Shown here: piece after piece, positions 21,084-30,639 of the stretch
Layout of the letters: every line of letters starts with the position of its first letter
Numbering within the stretch: position 1 is the first letter of the stretch
DNA from: Ornithodoros turicata
Taxonomy: Eukaryota; Arthropoda; Arachnida; Ixodida; Argasidae
Assembly: GCF_037126465.1 (NCBI RefSeq)
Contig: NC_088204.1
Coordinates: 79,049,807 to 79,113,806 of the forward strand
Reading direction: 5' to 3'
DNA length: 64,000 bases
Position numbers and translations under genes: made by a program
Notes under the pieces: generated by a model
Seen by the model: the letters and a program-made list of their open reading frames with translations, nothing else
Databases searched by the model: none
Told to the model about the DNA's origin: nothing

Positions 21084-22520
21084 CTAAAATTCGTACTTTC
21101 TCATTTCCGTAGCCTCGGCACCGTTCATATTATTTTTCATTTCAGTTTGCCTTCCCCATCGACTAACAATGTATGTACGGAAACAAAAGCGCCAACGGTG
21201 GTAGACAGCGAGCGGAACCAGAATCAGAAATAGAAAACCGAAGACAGCCACGGGAACTATAATGGCTAACTGAATGCTCGTTTGTGTTGAATCAGGCACG
21301 ACCGTTACATTATATGGGACACACACGAGACTATGCCCAGTCCAGCTGTCTATTTCGTAGTCACCGAGACTCACGGTTTCGTCGCTGAAGTTTACATGCA
21401 GCGTGCGGTTCGGGAGGATGGGGACCTGATGTTCTTCAAGCAAGATCCAGGCGCAGCTGTGGGTACCGTCACTTCGTTGACAACCGCCGATGCCTTTCAC
21501 TGTGCCCCCTCTGCAGCCGAAAACTCGACAAGAGTTCAGTCCTGGCAGCCTTATTTGACCTTCATCACATTCATTGTGATGTGTTCGCTGGTCGAGCTGG
21601 GACGAGGAGATATCTGAAGCAGGTTTGTCAAGCGAAGGAATAATCAATGATTGAATAAATTTTGCTCGCTCGCCGTCTTCCTCAACCGTTGCGAGGGATA
21701 CTCCATTACAGAGGGCGCAATGGTAGTTCTTGTAAGTCACTTGTGCCGCATCGCTCGGGGTATAATAGGCAGCGTACAGTGCACACTTCTGGGCGAGCAC
21801 AGGGTCACTTCCTTTAGGACATTCATCCACAGTGGGAGAGCACTCCGTCGTGTTGAACGCACGCGTAAAATTCTTCCACTCAAACGCAGGACTTTGAACC
21901 GTAGCAATGTACATAATACCCGCGTGCATCATCCAATAAACGCCTCGTTTGGCGTCATACTGCATCTTCTGCAGTTGGCTAGGTGCACTCAGTTTCCCTG
22001 GCGACTCTCCGACCCATTCAATCTTACTGCCCCAGTCGTACGTCTCGTTTTGATGTCCTCCGTTGCAGACTACACAGTAGATATTCCGATACAAGATTCC
22101 TGACGGCTTGTGGAAGGAAAGCTTGTCGCTGAGGAACTGGAATGACGAAAAAGGAAAATTGCCCGTAAATTGTCCTTCGCATTTCACTTTCATCCACGAT
22201 GGAACAGGTCTTCCTCCACATGACGCTTTTACCCAAACGTAAGGTCCATGACTTGCTAGCTGTGTACACATGTAACGTTCACGTGGTACGTCCTCAGCAA
22301 TGTCGATGCAACAGTCCCCGTAGCGATTGCAAGATGGGTCACAAGAACAAATCGATTTAGCAAGAGTACCTTGACGTTGCTTGCAAGTGTAGAAGGAAGA
22401 CTCGCCGAGCACATGGGAGACTTCTTGCAGCACCGCTACTTGAAGATCGCTGGCGGATAGGACAGCAACACACATCATAAGGATGGCGTAAGATGCTATG
22501 ACGAGTCGGTTGATATGCAT
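21084..22520 (-). CDS. somatomedin-B-like ectodomain protein, one TM helix
   Basis: Single-exon gene of 478 residues. The ATG at 22520 starts a signal peptide (MHINRLVIASYAILMMCV); an in-frame TTG further up is not a likely start. A somatomedin-B-like module near residues 50-80 has CSCDPSCNRYGDCCID. It is followed by a Cys-rich ectodomain (YCVVCNGG, CALCNGV, CRVFGC) with several N-glycosylation sites. In the full-length paralog at 38266-40443 this ectodomain leads into seven helices. Here it ends in one helix (about 418-439) and a 39-residue basic tail ending MRKYEF. The ectodomain is close to that of 33872-35332. It is probably a cell-surface binding protein or decoy; ligand unknown. The lack of introns could reflect retroposition. 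Confidence 0.8.
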   Translation of the reverse strand: MHINRLVIASYAILMMCVAVLSASDLQVAVLQEVSHVLGESSFYTCKQRQGTLAKSICSCDPSCNRYGDCCIDIAEDVPRERYMCTQLASHGPYVWVKASCGGRPVPSWMKVKCEGQFTGNFPFSSFQFLSDKLSFHKPSGILYRNIYCVVCNGGHQNETYDWGSKIEWVGESPGKLSAPSQLQKMQYDAKRGVYWMMHAGIMYIATVQSPAFEWKNFTRAFNTTECSPTVDECPKGSDPVLAQKCALYAAYYTPSDAAQVTYKNYHCALCNGVSLATVEEDGERAKFIQSLIIPSLDKPASDISSSQLDQRTHHNECDEGQIRLPGLNSCRVFGCRGGTVKGIGGCQRSDGTHSCAWILLEEHQVPILPNRTLHVNFSDETVSLGDYEIDSWTGHSLVCVPYNVTVVPDSTQTSIQLAIIVPVAVFGFLFLILVPLAVYHRWRFCFRTYIVSRWGRQTEMKNNMNGAEATEMRKYEF

Positions 22521-22715
22521 GGTGTGGATGAGTGTGGCTCGAAATGTACCGATCAAAATTCACGTTGGAAAATAAACGGCTGAGAGCCAGCTTCCAGTTC
22601 CAGTTTCCAGCTTGTGCACAGTCGTGTGTCTGAGCGTTCTGACGGAGTCACCGGTGTCACGGTCATGCCCACATACGACTGTATAGTCATGACGTCTAAT
22701 GACGTCACGGCGGAA

Positions 22716-22850
22716 GGCATCCCGTTTTCAACAAATCAGTACAGATGGCGATATCATTCGAGATGGTGGTTGGCTAGGAGCGTGCTATGCCGGGAAGTTC
22801 ATTTTGAAGAGCCCTTTCACCATCACCACCACCACCACCACCATCATTTT
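22716..22850. mobile_element. right half of a MITE family A plus CAC repeat
   Basis: Only the right arm survives, from CCCGTTTTCAACAAATCAG to GAAGTTCATTTTGAAGAG. A short (CAC)n run (22820-22848) occupies the terminal part. It lies about 200 bp upstream of the receptor-like gene start. Confidence 0.65.
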
Positions 22851-24480
22851 GAAGAGTGCACCACTCAGGTCGCAGCCGTTGCGTCACATTTCCGAAACAA
22901 AGCAATGGTCGAGATCACATTACTCAGACACAGTTGGAAAGAAACAGCGGTCACGTGCTCTCCTGAGAGGCAGGAAATAGCCCAGGAAGGATATGGCTTA
23001 TGCACGGCGACGTTGGCCGACCAGACTGAGAAAGAAAGAAAGAAGTACTTCCACTATGGCGGGCTTCCTTCGTGCCCGCCATACTTCCACCGACGCTCGG
23101 TGGGAGCCACACTTTTTATGATTCCACCTTTGTTTTCAAGTGAGATATTTCACAACTGTGTTCAGTTCGTGTAAATGATTGTGGGAATACCGCAAGCTCG
23201 AAATCCATTTGGTTGCGAAGTCTCCATTTAACGGGCAGCTCGGCAATGTTGTTGAGCATGTTCGAAAGCGTCGTCCTGTGAAGAGGAGAGGGATTGAACA
23301 GTGGCGACACCTATATTCCTACGTCTGAAATAACGTTCTGTGCCCCGGGTGGCATCTAAAGAAAAGAAAGAAAAGAACGTAACTTACTGCCTGCAGCACT
23401 AGAAACGTCCGAAGCATAGGCGCCGACTGCGGGGGGGGGGGGGGGGGGCCTTGCCCCCCCGGAACATGAACTAGGGGGGGCGCCGCCTCCCCCGGGAAGT
23501 CCCGCTAAGAGACTGACACCAACCTTTGGGGCTCGGCGCGCCCGGGTCCAAAGAGCGAAAAGGCACCAACCCCAAAAATGCATCTTGCAATTTGTGAAAT
23601 ATGTATCCTCCCACCATACTCATTATCACAGCAGAAGGTGAGGCAAAGAAACACAGAGGATGACACAACACATAGCCTGAATTTCGCCCAAAGCAATTAG
23701 ATCAATGAAACGAAGCAGTCGAAAAGGCACCAGCAGCTGCCAGTCTTCGGAACGCATATTCGTTGGGAGCGGGTTCAACTCCAGCTGCTCCATTTCATTG
23801 ACCATATTCATTATATTGCGCGCATTTCGGGTCAAACACCAAGGATTCAATGCATTTTGTTCCTTTTCGGTGCACTCAGTTTTCAAAGGCATAATGCCTT
23901 TAGTTGTGCACATGTTCACTGTTTACGTTCTCTCTGTTTTTTTTTTCTTTGTTTTTTTTTTCTGTTCTTCCTTCCTCTTATTTCTATACCATTTCTGCAT
24001 ACATCATAGGATCCCGCCAGAGTGTGTGATTCTTCAGCTTTAGTTTTGTGGTCTTCATTTTTCTTTTCCTTGACTTTCCTTCTTTTTGTTTTCTTTTGCT
24101 TTCTTTTTTGTCTTCCCCTTTCACTTTTTTTTTTGAATAACAAGCCGACATCCATCTGGCTTGCGTTTACTTTTTTTTTAATAAACATATCCACCCTCCC
24201 GCCAGAGTACTTACTTCGCGGTGCACCCTTGCCCCGCCTGGCCAAATGAAAACTCTCCGCCTCTGGTCCGAAGCAGCCCGTTTCAGTGTCGATGCAAGAT
24301 ATCCGGTGATGGTTGGCGGAACCAACGATGTCTGCTGTTGTTCGTCTAGTGTGAGTAGGCTGCAGGAAGAGGAAGCGAGATAACTGTAATGTAATATCCC
24401 TGACACACGGGCACCATTCAGGACCTCTTATCTCATGGCCTTTTGGAAATTCCACAATTGAGATAGAAAACATTCACGCG
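22851..24480. other. no gene; homopolymer G and polypyrimidine tracts
   Basis: No gene is recognised. A run of 19 G lies at 23431-23449, followed by a C run, resembling the ends of G-rich repeats seen elsewhere in the window. A long pyrimidine-rich tract (23930-24180, mainly T with C) occupies the plus strand. A small stem (GGCGGG and CCCGCC) lies at 23057-23083. Confidence 0.5.
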
Positions 24481-24481
24481 C

Positions 24482-24644
24482 CCAAGCAGCACAATGTACT
24501 GAAAGTCCAGTGCAATTGGGGTGGACGGTATATGTGCCTTATCAGTGTTCTTTAGTTTCACGAGTTTGTTCAAGGCCTTCCACCTACCCGTCCACCCCTA
24601 TTGCACCCGACTTGCAGTACATTGTGCTGCTTGGGGCAGCACTG
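24482..24644. mobile_element. 163-bp palindromic MITE
   Basis: Arms starting CCAAGCAGCACAATGTACTG and GCAATTGGGGTGGACGG are inverted at the right end, with about 55 bp of loop. No coding capacity; target duplication unclear. Confidence 0.65.
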
Positions 24645-25372
24645 TTTCGCGCTCTCTGCGGCATTGAACTTGTTGCCCTATCTAATAAAACAGTTGAGAT
24701 AAAAGGCCCTAAATGTGCCCGTCTGACAAGGGTATAAGAAGACTGCCCCAGCGTAACACGCCTTTGTGTACGACTGTACGTGGTTGCTGATAAGAAGCAA
24801 AACTTGCGCAGATACAAGGGACACCGAGGGCGCTTATGTTTAATCGCCCGGAGGCGCTCGGAGCGGATATGTCGTCACAGATCTGGCTCGAGGGCGTATG
24901 AGAATTACCAGTTCTAGCGAATGGTACTTACCTGACGTTAGAACAGGAATTATACGATGTATAGGGGGACACTTACTATCAGGGTTTACAACTGCTTTTT
25001 CCCTTCAAAAGCACGTTCGGAGGTCAAATTCAAAGCCAAAACATTTTATCCGACGAACCCCAGATGGCGCCACTCCTTATATAACTTCCCCTCTCACCAG
25101 GATATCCCGTCTTTCCTTGCTGAAGGAGGAGACAGTGAGTCACAAGACACTCATGTAAGGGTGTGCACACTCAAGAATTTATTTCAAACCAAGGGGGATG
25201 TTGATGCATTTAACGATGGGGCGTCGGGGCACCGGCGCCTGATGAAAATTCCTAGACTCTGCCCCTGCCTGTAAAAAGAGGCAAATCAAAGTGATGATAG
25301 CAGTCGTGAATATCATGGGATAGGCAGGGAAAGAGACCCAGGGTGGGATCCTGGTGTTAAGGGCGGGCTCAC

Positions 25373-25500
25373 ACCCTGATAGTAAGTGTCTCCCTATACA
25401 TCGTATAATTCCTGTTCTAAGTTCAGGTAAGTACCATTCGCTAGAACTGGTAATTATACTTCTGTATCTGTCGCCACTTACTATCAGGGTTTACAACTGC
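25373..25500. repeat. DIRS internal complementary region
   Basis: From ACCCTGATAGTAAGTG to CTATCAGGGTTTACAACTGC. The left half is the reverse complement of the left outer tip (24903-24985) and the right half that of the right outer tip (30280-30325). The junction GGTAATTATACTTCTG marks where the two element ends would meet in a circle. Confidence 0.85.
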
Positions 25501-25504
25501 TGGT

Positions 25505-28500
25505 TCAAAGCCTTGTGCACACCCGCGACAGTACTTGCACCCCAAAAGATGTACTCGAGCACAAGTTACGTCTGTAAAAACGGTTGAACGTAGTGTCTGA
25601 CGACCAGTCGGCAACCTTAAGGATTTCCGGGATGGAGACCCCCTCCTTCTGTGCCTTGGAAGTCGCGGCCCCTCTAGTGGAGTGTGCTTTGAACACTGAA
25701 GTGTCAATGCCTGCTGATCCTAACATGCGCCGCAGCCAATTTGCTACAGTATCGCGAGAGGCTGGCCTGAAGGGCTTCTGAGTTGTCAAGAGGATCTGTG
25801 AACAATCCCCTCGGAGAGGGAGGGTCCGCTCAATATAGGATTCAAGGCATAGCACTGGACAGAGAAGTGGCTCCTGTGGGAGAGCTGGAACAAAGACCGA
25901 TGGCCAGTCACTTGAAGCTCTAGTTGACTTCCGTAAACCGTCAAGCGTCAGTTCCCAGCCGGCTAACTGACGTTTAACACTCTTCAAAGACAGCAGACGT
26001 AGGTCTGCTGAACGGCCTGCGGTGGACAGGGCTAGAAGCATAGCCAGCTTGTAGGTGAGAAGACGCAAGGGGAGGCAATTATTCGGTCCGAGGGAAGCGA
26101 TATATGTGGTCACTGTTTCTACGGGCCAAGTAGTTGAGTATCTGGGGCGAGGGGGGTTGAGGTTGAAGACACCTCGAAGTAGCCTGGATACTGCTGGATG
26201 CTCCCCCAGTGGATAACCCTCACAAGTTCCAATTGTCTGAGACAAAGCCGAGCGATAGCAATTAATTGTTCTGTAGGCGAGGTGTTCGTCCGAATGGAGG
26301 TGGGCGAGGAAATTGAGGACTTGGGTTAAAGGGGGAGAAAATGGATTGACCGCCCGTTCATTGCACCAGCAATCCCACTTTCGCCAGCAGGAGTCATACA
26401 CAAGCCTTGTGCCCCTGCGCCATGAGGCTGCAATGAGCTCTGAAGCTGCTCCTGAAAGGCCTGAATGAGAGACTGATTGCTGGTTAGATTCCAGACCGCT
26501 AGACGTAGACCCTGATCTAAAAGTGGGTGGGTCGTGCCCCTTGCGTTCCGCAGCAGGTCTCGGATGGTTGGTAGAACCCGAGGTTCCTGGCAAGCGAAGC
26601 GCAGAAGGGACGGGTACCAAGGCTGAGACGGCCAGATTGGGGCTACCAGTATGAGGGAGCACTTTGACTTGCACATCTTCCGAAGGCAGCGATTCACCAT
26701 GCTGAATGGAGGGAAGGCATAGAGACCTGGACTTGCCCAATGTTGGCTGAAAGCATCCACGCCCATGCCCCCCCCCCCCCCCGGGTCCGGTTTCCAACTG
26801 AAGTATTGGGGTACCTGGTAATTGGACAGATCGGCGAACAGATCCATCCTGATTGGCCCCCAAAGCCGGTTGATCCGTTGGAAGACAGACTGATGTAGCT
26901 TCCAGCTGCTGCTGTCGAACCGGAATCGGGACGCCTGGTCCGCCACCACATTCAAAACCCCGGGAATGTGCTGCGCTTGCACTGTGAGACCCTTGTCCAA
27001 GCACCAAGACCACAGCTGGAGGGCGGTCCGATTGAGACGCATAGAACGAGTGCTCCCCATACGATTGATTGCTGCGACAGCCGCCCTGTTGTCGAGTTGG
27101 AGGAGAATAAGGCCCTGTGCTGAGACTCTTGCTAGAGCTTTGAGCCCTAAAAAGGCTGCCACCAGTTCCAGCTCGTTTATGTGGAGCTGTGTCTGCTCTG
27201 CGGTCCACTGATGGCCCACTACTTGTCCGTTCGAGCTGGCCCCCCAGCCCTGTAGGGAACTGTCTGTCTGAATCACCTGTACAACTGGGATTTCGCACCA
27301 ACTTCGACTGGGGCAGGTGAGGAGCACCTTGCTCCACCACGAGAGGTCCCTTCTGGCTTCCGAGGAGAGTGTAGTCATGCTCTCGTAGGAACCCCGCTTC
27401 AAAGTTTGAAGAAGTAGGAATTGCAGTGACCTGAGATAAAGTGGGGCTTCGAGCACCGCGAGGGATGTTGCGTTCAGAAGACCAATCACTTTTGCTAACT
27501 GCCTTGCAGATATCCTTGGCCTGAGTAGGATATTGAGTTCTCGGGATATGGCCATGCCCTTCTCCAGGGGAAGAGCGACTGCCAAGGGAGCTGTTGAGAT
27601 CTCGAATCCCAGAAAACGAAGTTTCTGAGTTGGGGATAAATGAGACTTCTCCTGATTCACGACAAAGCCTAGGGACCGGAGGAGGTTGAGTACCAGCTGC
27701 ACGGAGCACAACAGGCATCGTGCAGATTGATCCATGAGCAGAATGTCGTCTAGGTAAATAACTAACCGGATCCCTTGGGCTCTTAGGTAAGCCACGACCG
27801 GTTTCATGAGCTTGGTGAACACCCTTGGTGCCGTGCATAGGCCGAAGGGAAGAACATTCCACTGGTAACAACTGCCCTGAGAAAGGAAGCAGAGCCAGGG
27901 ACGATCGGACTCCGCTATCGGGATGGACATATACGCATCCTTCAGATCGATGCGTGCTAGGAAATCCCCTTGAAGAAGCAGGCCCTTTACAGTGTCCCAA
28001 CCCTCCATTTTGAAATGTTCGTGGATCATAGATTTGTTCAGCTCTCTCAGGTTCAAAATGGGTCGCAAACTCGAGTCCTTCTTGGGAACTAGAAAGAAGG
28101 GGGACACAATGCGAGCGTTTTGTACGCGTAAGGGGGATAGAGCCCCTTTGAGGCGTAATTCCATGATCACTTTCGGGAGGGTCTGGGAGTGACTGGTGGT
28201 CTGACTGCACTTGATGTGCCAATTTTGCTGTGGTGTTTGCAAAAATTCGAGCTGGTAACCCACAACCGTCTGCAGAACCCATGGGTCCTGGGAAAGCTGA
28301 GCCCAGACATGAAGACAATGACGTATTCTGCCTGCTGGCAAGAGTGGCCAGACTGCGGGACTTACCTCTGGGGTTTCGTGTGGCCCTTCCCTGGTATCCC
28401 CCCGGGAAAGGCCTTCCCTGAAAGGGCTGGGCTGGGCGACGGGAGATGGTGGAGGTGGGCGGGGTCAGCCGACTCCGTTTGACAGCAGGCTCCTCCATGG

Positions 28501-29404
28501 AACTGCGGGCGGTCCCCTGGCGTGCCTCGCGGAGGGCTTGAAAAGTGGCGTTTCGGGTCTTGATCTGCTCGAGAAAGGACTTTCCAAAGAGCTGGTCAGC
28601 CCCTTCATCCTCCGGTCGAGACCCCTGGGTGCCGAAGGATCGCAGCTCTGGCGCGATCCGGAAGAGAACGCTTTCCCGGCGCTCGTTCCCCAGGAAGGCG
28701 AATAAGCGTCCCAGCTGGGAGAGGGAGGCTGCCAGGTGATCCGCCACCAGCCTTCTCTCAATACGGCTGTTGGAGCCTGCGAGGGTGTCCGTTGGTGCCG
28801 ACCCTTGATCGGCACATTTTTCAAGTAGGGCCACCAGAGGGCTCACGGCTGATGAGATGGCCGCTTGCGCATCCCTGAGCGCCTGGTCTCTTTGGCCCAC
28901 CCCTGTGTCCAGGTCAGGTTCCGTGCCGGTGCGCCTCCGGTCCCTTGCTGCCTCCCGCACCAAAGACTTCATTTCCACGTTGAGATCAGGCACAATGAGG
29001 AAAGGAAGTCTCAAGCGCGGGAAATCAACAAGAGCCTTACGGCAGCGTTCAGGTCTTCCCTCTGGGCCCCAGTGAGACCGAACAAAATCAACAATGGCCG
29101 GAGACACCTCACGAGGACCAACTCCGGCCAGGCCTGTGAGCCAGTTGTCTGCACCTGGGGGTGCCTCCGAGTCCACCTCCTCATCTTCCCCATCTAGGCC
29201 TGTAGGCGGAGGGGAACCCGTAGGTGTTGGAGGGCGTGAAGAGACCGGGTTGGAGACCGCATCGTCCTCCAGGTAGAAGGTACTGACGTCCACCTCCTGC
29301 TCCGGGAGTGGCGGTAGGCGACTTGCCAAAGACGCCACCGTTGCGGTCAGATTCTCCACCATAGCGCGGAGGTCCGCCTGAAATTCTGTCTGTGGTGTCG
29401 ACAT
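25505..29404 (-). CDS. DIRS gag and tyrosine recombinase in one frame
   Basis: A 1299-codon frame from ATG at 29404; an in-frame TTG at 29431 is a less likely start. Residues up to about 350 form the gag-like part (hydrophilic, Pro-rich linker near 50-90, then a helical region). The middle of the frame is the alternative reading of the reverse transcriptase gene and is probably not conserved protein. From about residue 1000 a tyrosine recombinase is clear: arginine R1131 (AGRSADL), H1241 and R1244 (HSTRGAAT), and the nucleophile Y1277 (FNRFY). It would integrate the circular DNA copy. DIRS recombinase frames are known to overlap the reverse transcriptase; the continuous gag-to-recombinase frame is what is seen here. 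Confidence 0.85.
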   Translation of the reverse strand: MSTPQTEFQADLRAMVENLTATVASLASRLPPLPEQEVDVSTFYLEDDAVSNPVSSRPPTPTGSPPPTGLDGEDEEVDSEAPPGADNWLTGLAGVGPREVSPAIVDFVRSHWGPEGRPERCRKALVDFPRLRLPFLIVPDLNVEMKSLVREAARDRRRTGTEPDLDTGVGQRDQALRDAQAAISSAVSPLVALLEKCADQGSAPTDTLAGSNSRIERRLVADHLAASLSQLGRLFAFLGNERRESVLFRIAPELRSFGTQGSRPEDEGADQLFGKSFLEQIKTRNATFQALREARQGTARSSMEEPAVKRSRLTPPTSTISRRPAQPFQGRPFPGGYQGRATRNPRGKSRSLATLASRQNTSLSSCLGSAFPGPMGSADGCGLPARIFANTTAKLAHQVQSDHQSLPDPPESDHGITPQRGSIPLTRTKRSHCVPLLSSSQEGLEFATHFEPERAEQIYDPRTFQNGGLGHCKGPASSRGFPSTHRSEGCVYVHPDSGVRSSLALLPFSGQLLPVECSSLRPMHGTKGVHQAHETGRGLPKSPRDPVSYLPRRHSAHGSICTMPVVLRAAGTQPPPVPRLCRESGEVSFIPNSETSFSGIRDLNSSLGSRSSPGEGHGHIPRTQYPTQAKDICKAVSKSDWSSERNIPRGARSPTLSQVTAIPTSSNFEAGFLREHDYTLLGSQKGPLVVEQGAPHLPQSKLVRNPSCTGDSDRQFPTGLGGQLERTSSGPSVDRRADTAPHKRAGTGGSLFRAQSSSKSLSTGPYSPPTRQQGGCRSNQSYGEHSFYASQSDRPPAVVLVLGQGSHSASAAHSRGFECGGGPGVPIPVRQQQLEATSVCLPTDQPALGANQDGSVRRSVQLPGTPILQLETGPGGGGGHGRGCFQPTLGKSRSLCLPSIQHGESLPSEDVQVKVLPHTGSPNLAVSALVPVPSALRLPGTSGSTNHPRPAAERKGHDPPTFRSGSTSSGLESNQQSVSHSGLSGAASELIAASWRRGTRLVYDSCWRKWDCWCNERAVNPFSPPLTQVLNFLAHLHSDEHLAYRTINCYRSALSQTIGTCEGYPLGEHPAVSRLLRGVFNLNPPRPRYSTTWPVETVTTYIASLGPNNCLPLRLLTYKLAMLLALSTAGRSADLRLLSLKSVKRQLAGWELTLDGLRKSTRASSDWPSVFVPALPQEPLLCPVLCLESYIERTLPLRGDCSQILLTTQKPFRPASRDTVANWLRRMLGSAGIDTSVFKAHSTRGAATSKAQKEGVSIPEILKVADWSSDTTFNRFYRRNLCSSTSFGVQVLSRVCTRL
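26326..28341 (-). CDS. DIRS reverse transcriptase and ribonuclease H
   Basis: This open frame of about 670 codons lies entirely inside the gag-recombinase frame, shifted +1. It has no ATG near its start (the first is MELRLKGALSP at about residue 60), so translation by frameshift or internal initiation is inferred. Motifs in order: SPFFLVPKKDSSLRPILNLR, LARIDLKDAYMSIPI, LPFGLCTAPRVFTKLM, IYLDDILL (catalytic DD), then ribonuclease H TDSSLQGWGA, INELELVAAFL, LDNRAAVAAI and HIPGVLNVVAD. It ends with the DIRS-typical DLFADLSNYQVPQYFSW and SKCSLILVAPIWPSQPWYP region. A run of 15 C on the plus strand (26768-26782) encodes five glycines. Confidence 0.9.
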   Translation of the reverse strand: MPAGRIRHCLHVWAQLSQDPWVLQTVVGYQLEFLQTPQQNWHIKCSQTTSHSQTLPKVIMELRLKGALSPLRVQNARIVSPFFLVPKKDSSLRPILNLRELNKSMIHEHFKMEGWDTVKGLLLQGDFLARIDLKDAYMSIPIAESDRPWLCFLSQGSCYQWNVLPFGLCTAPRVFTKLMKPVVAYLRAQGIRLVIYLDDILLMDQSARCLLCSVQLVLNLLRSLGFVVNQEKSHLSPTQKLRFLGFEISTAPLAVALPLEKGMAISRELNILLRPRISARQLAKVIGLLNATSLAVLEAPLYLRSLQFLLLQTLKRGSYESMTTLSSEARRDLSWWSKVLLTCPSRSWCEIPVVQVIQTDSSLQGWGASSNGQVVGHQWTAEQTQLHINELELVAAFLGLKALARVSAQGLILLQLDNRAAVAAINRMGSTRSMRLNRTALQLWSWCLDKGLTVQAQHIPGVLNVVADQASRFRFDSSSWKLHQSVFQRINRLWGPIRMDLFADLSNYQVPQYFSWKPDPGGGGGMGVDAFSQHWASPGLYAFPPFSMVNRCLRKMCKSKCSLILVAPIWPSQPWYPSLLRFACQEPRVLPTIRDLLRNARGTTHPLLDQGLRLAVWNLTSNQSLIQAFQEQLQSSLQPHGAGAQGLCMTPAGESGIAGAMNGRSIHFLPL

Positions 29405-29689
29405 CGTCTGCGAGCGACAGGGGAGAGACAAATCTTAATTTACTGTCAAAAAGAGAACTCCGCTAGAGAATGCAATGCCTTGTTGCGTCACATCTGCACG
29501 TTGGTTTCGCCTCCCTGTCGAAAATTTGGCTGAGGGCGGTGTAACCGCTAATGCCGCCCGAAACTATCCCTATTTTTGGCCGAAAATTTCGTCACGGCCG
29601 ATAAAAAAAAATTGGTTACGCCGACACCAGACTAGCCCAGATAGTTGGGGCGAAAGTTAGGACTCGTGGACTCCCCCTAGAGTCTCGGC

Positions 29690-29890
29690 CCAGGACAGCC
29701 TTCCGGCCTAAGTGGGCTGCCACCGCGTCCGGTGGTTAGTGGCATACACGCTTAAGTGGCCTTCCAGCCTCTGCGTGATTAGAGAGTGCACACTTTAGTG
29801 ACTTTCCAGTCTCAGCGTGGTTAGTGGGGGGCACGCTTCTGTGGCCTTCCAGCCTCAGCGTGATCGTCCGTCCCGGGTGTGAAAGGAAAA
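29690..29890. repeat. short tandem repeats in the DIRS leader
   Basis: Three to four degenerate units of about 40 bp containing GGCCTTCCAGCCTCAGCGTG and GGTTAGTGG lie between the right inverted repeat and the gag start. Their role is unknown; a packaging or priming role is speculation. Confidence 0.6.
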
Positions 29891-30639
29891 GTCGGCCCCA
29901 GAGGACCTCCAGCCTGAAGGCATGGGCATTCGGTTGCCGCGGCGTGGGGAACAGATACCCGGTTCCGAAAGTTAGTTCTTGATCACCCGTACGGTGTCAG
30001 GGTGAAACTCAAGAGCTGCCCAAACTAAAGGAAAAGGTGGCGGGATTCGACTGAGATCGTGTAACGAGACTTACCTGAATATGAAGACCGAAAACAAAAA
30101 AGGAAAATGGGGAGCGCGACGGCGATGAACAGACAGACCTCCGATGGTGTCAAGAAAGGAAAGACGGGATATCCTGGTGAGAGGGGAAGTTATATAAGGA
30201 GTGGCGCCATCTGGGGTTCGTCGGATAAAATGTTTTGGCTTTGAATTTGACCTCCGAACGTGCTTTCGAAGGGAAAAAGCAGTTGTAAACCCTGATAGTA
30301 AGTGGCGACAGATACAGAAGTATAACTTTCTTTTAGCGCGCTCAAGCCGGCGACACCAAGGGCCCGAAACTCGCCAGTTCCTTTGCGGGATAAAATGAGG
30401 CGCTTCATGCGTTTCACGTCATCGGACGTCAGAAAACGTCACAAATTGAACGTCATGGAGACATCCGGTGGCTAGTGATTACTGATTGGTTCCCATGAGG
30501 ATGAATTCGTTTTCTGAGCGATGATTGGCTGTTTTCAAATTTGTTCGCGAGCGCTCGAACAGGCGACAGCGCGGCGGCTGTGCCGCAGTGCCGGTTAAAA
30601 CCGGCGTCCACGGAGCGCCGGCGTCCGTTTCGGACGGCT

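Larger units (their letters stand above)
24903..30325 (-). mobile_element. complete DIRS retrotransposon (5.4 kb)
   Basis: Inverted terminal repeats of 149 bp (24970-25118 and 30156-30304) are almost identical. Outside them are a unique left tip (24903-24969) and right tip (30305-30325). An internal complementary region at 25373-25500 joins the complements of both tips head to head, the arrangement DIRS elements use to copy their ends through a circular intermediate. There is no target duplication, as expected for tyrosine-recombinase integration. Coding content is gag, reverse transcriptase-ribonuclease H and tyrosine recombinase. Both long frames are open, so this copy may be active or only recently inactive. 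Confidence 0.9.

Noticed and set aside
22521..22556. N-terminal extension of the short receptor-like gene
   Set aside because: The upstream in-frame start is TTG; the ATG at 22520 directly begins a signal peptide, as in the paralogs.
22825..22850. Histidine-rich peptide in a 186-codon frame (22614-23174)
   Set aside because: The His run is a (CAC)n microsatellite at the end of a MITE half; the rest has no protein signature.
23916..24473. 185-codon Lys/Arg-rich frame on the minus strand
   Set aside because: It is the reverse of a polypyrimidine tract; composition alone explains the KK and RK runs.
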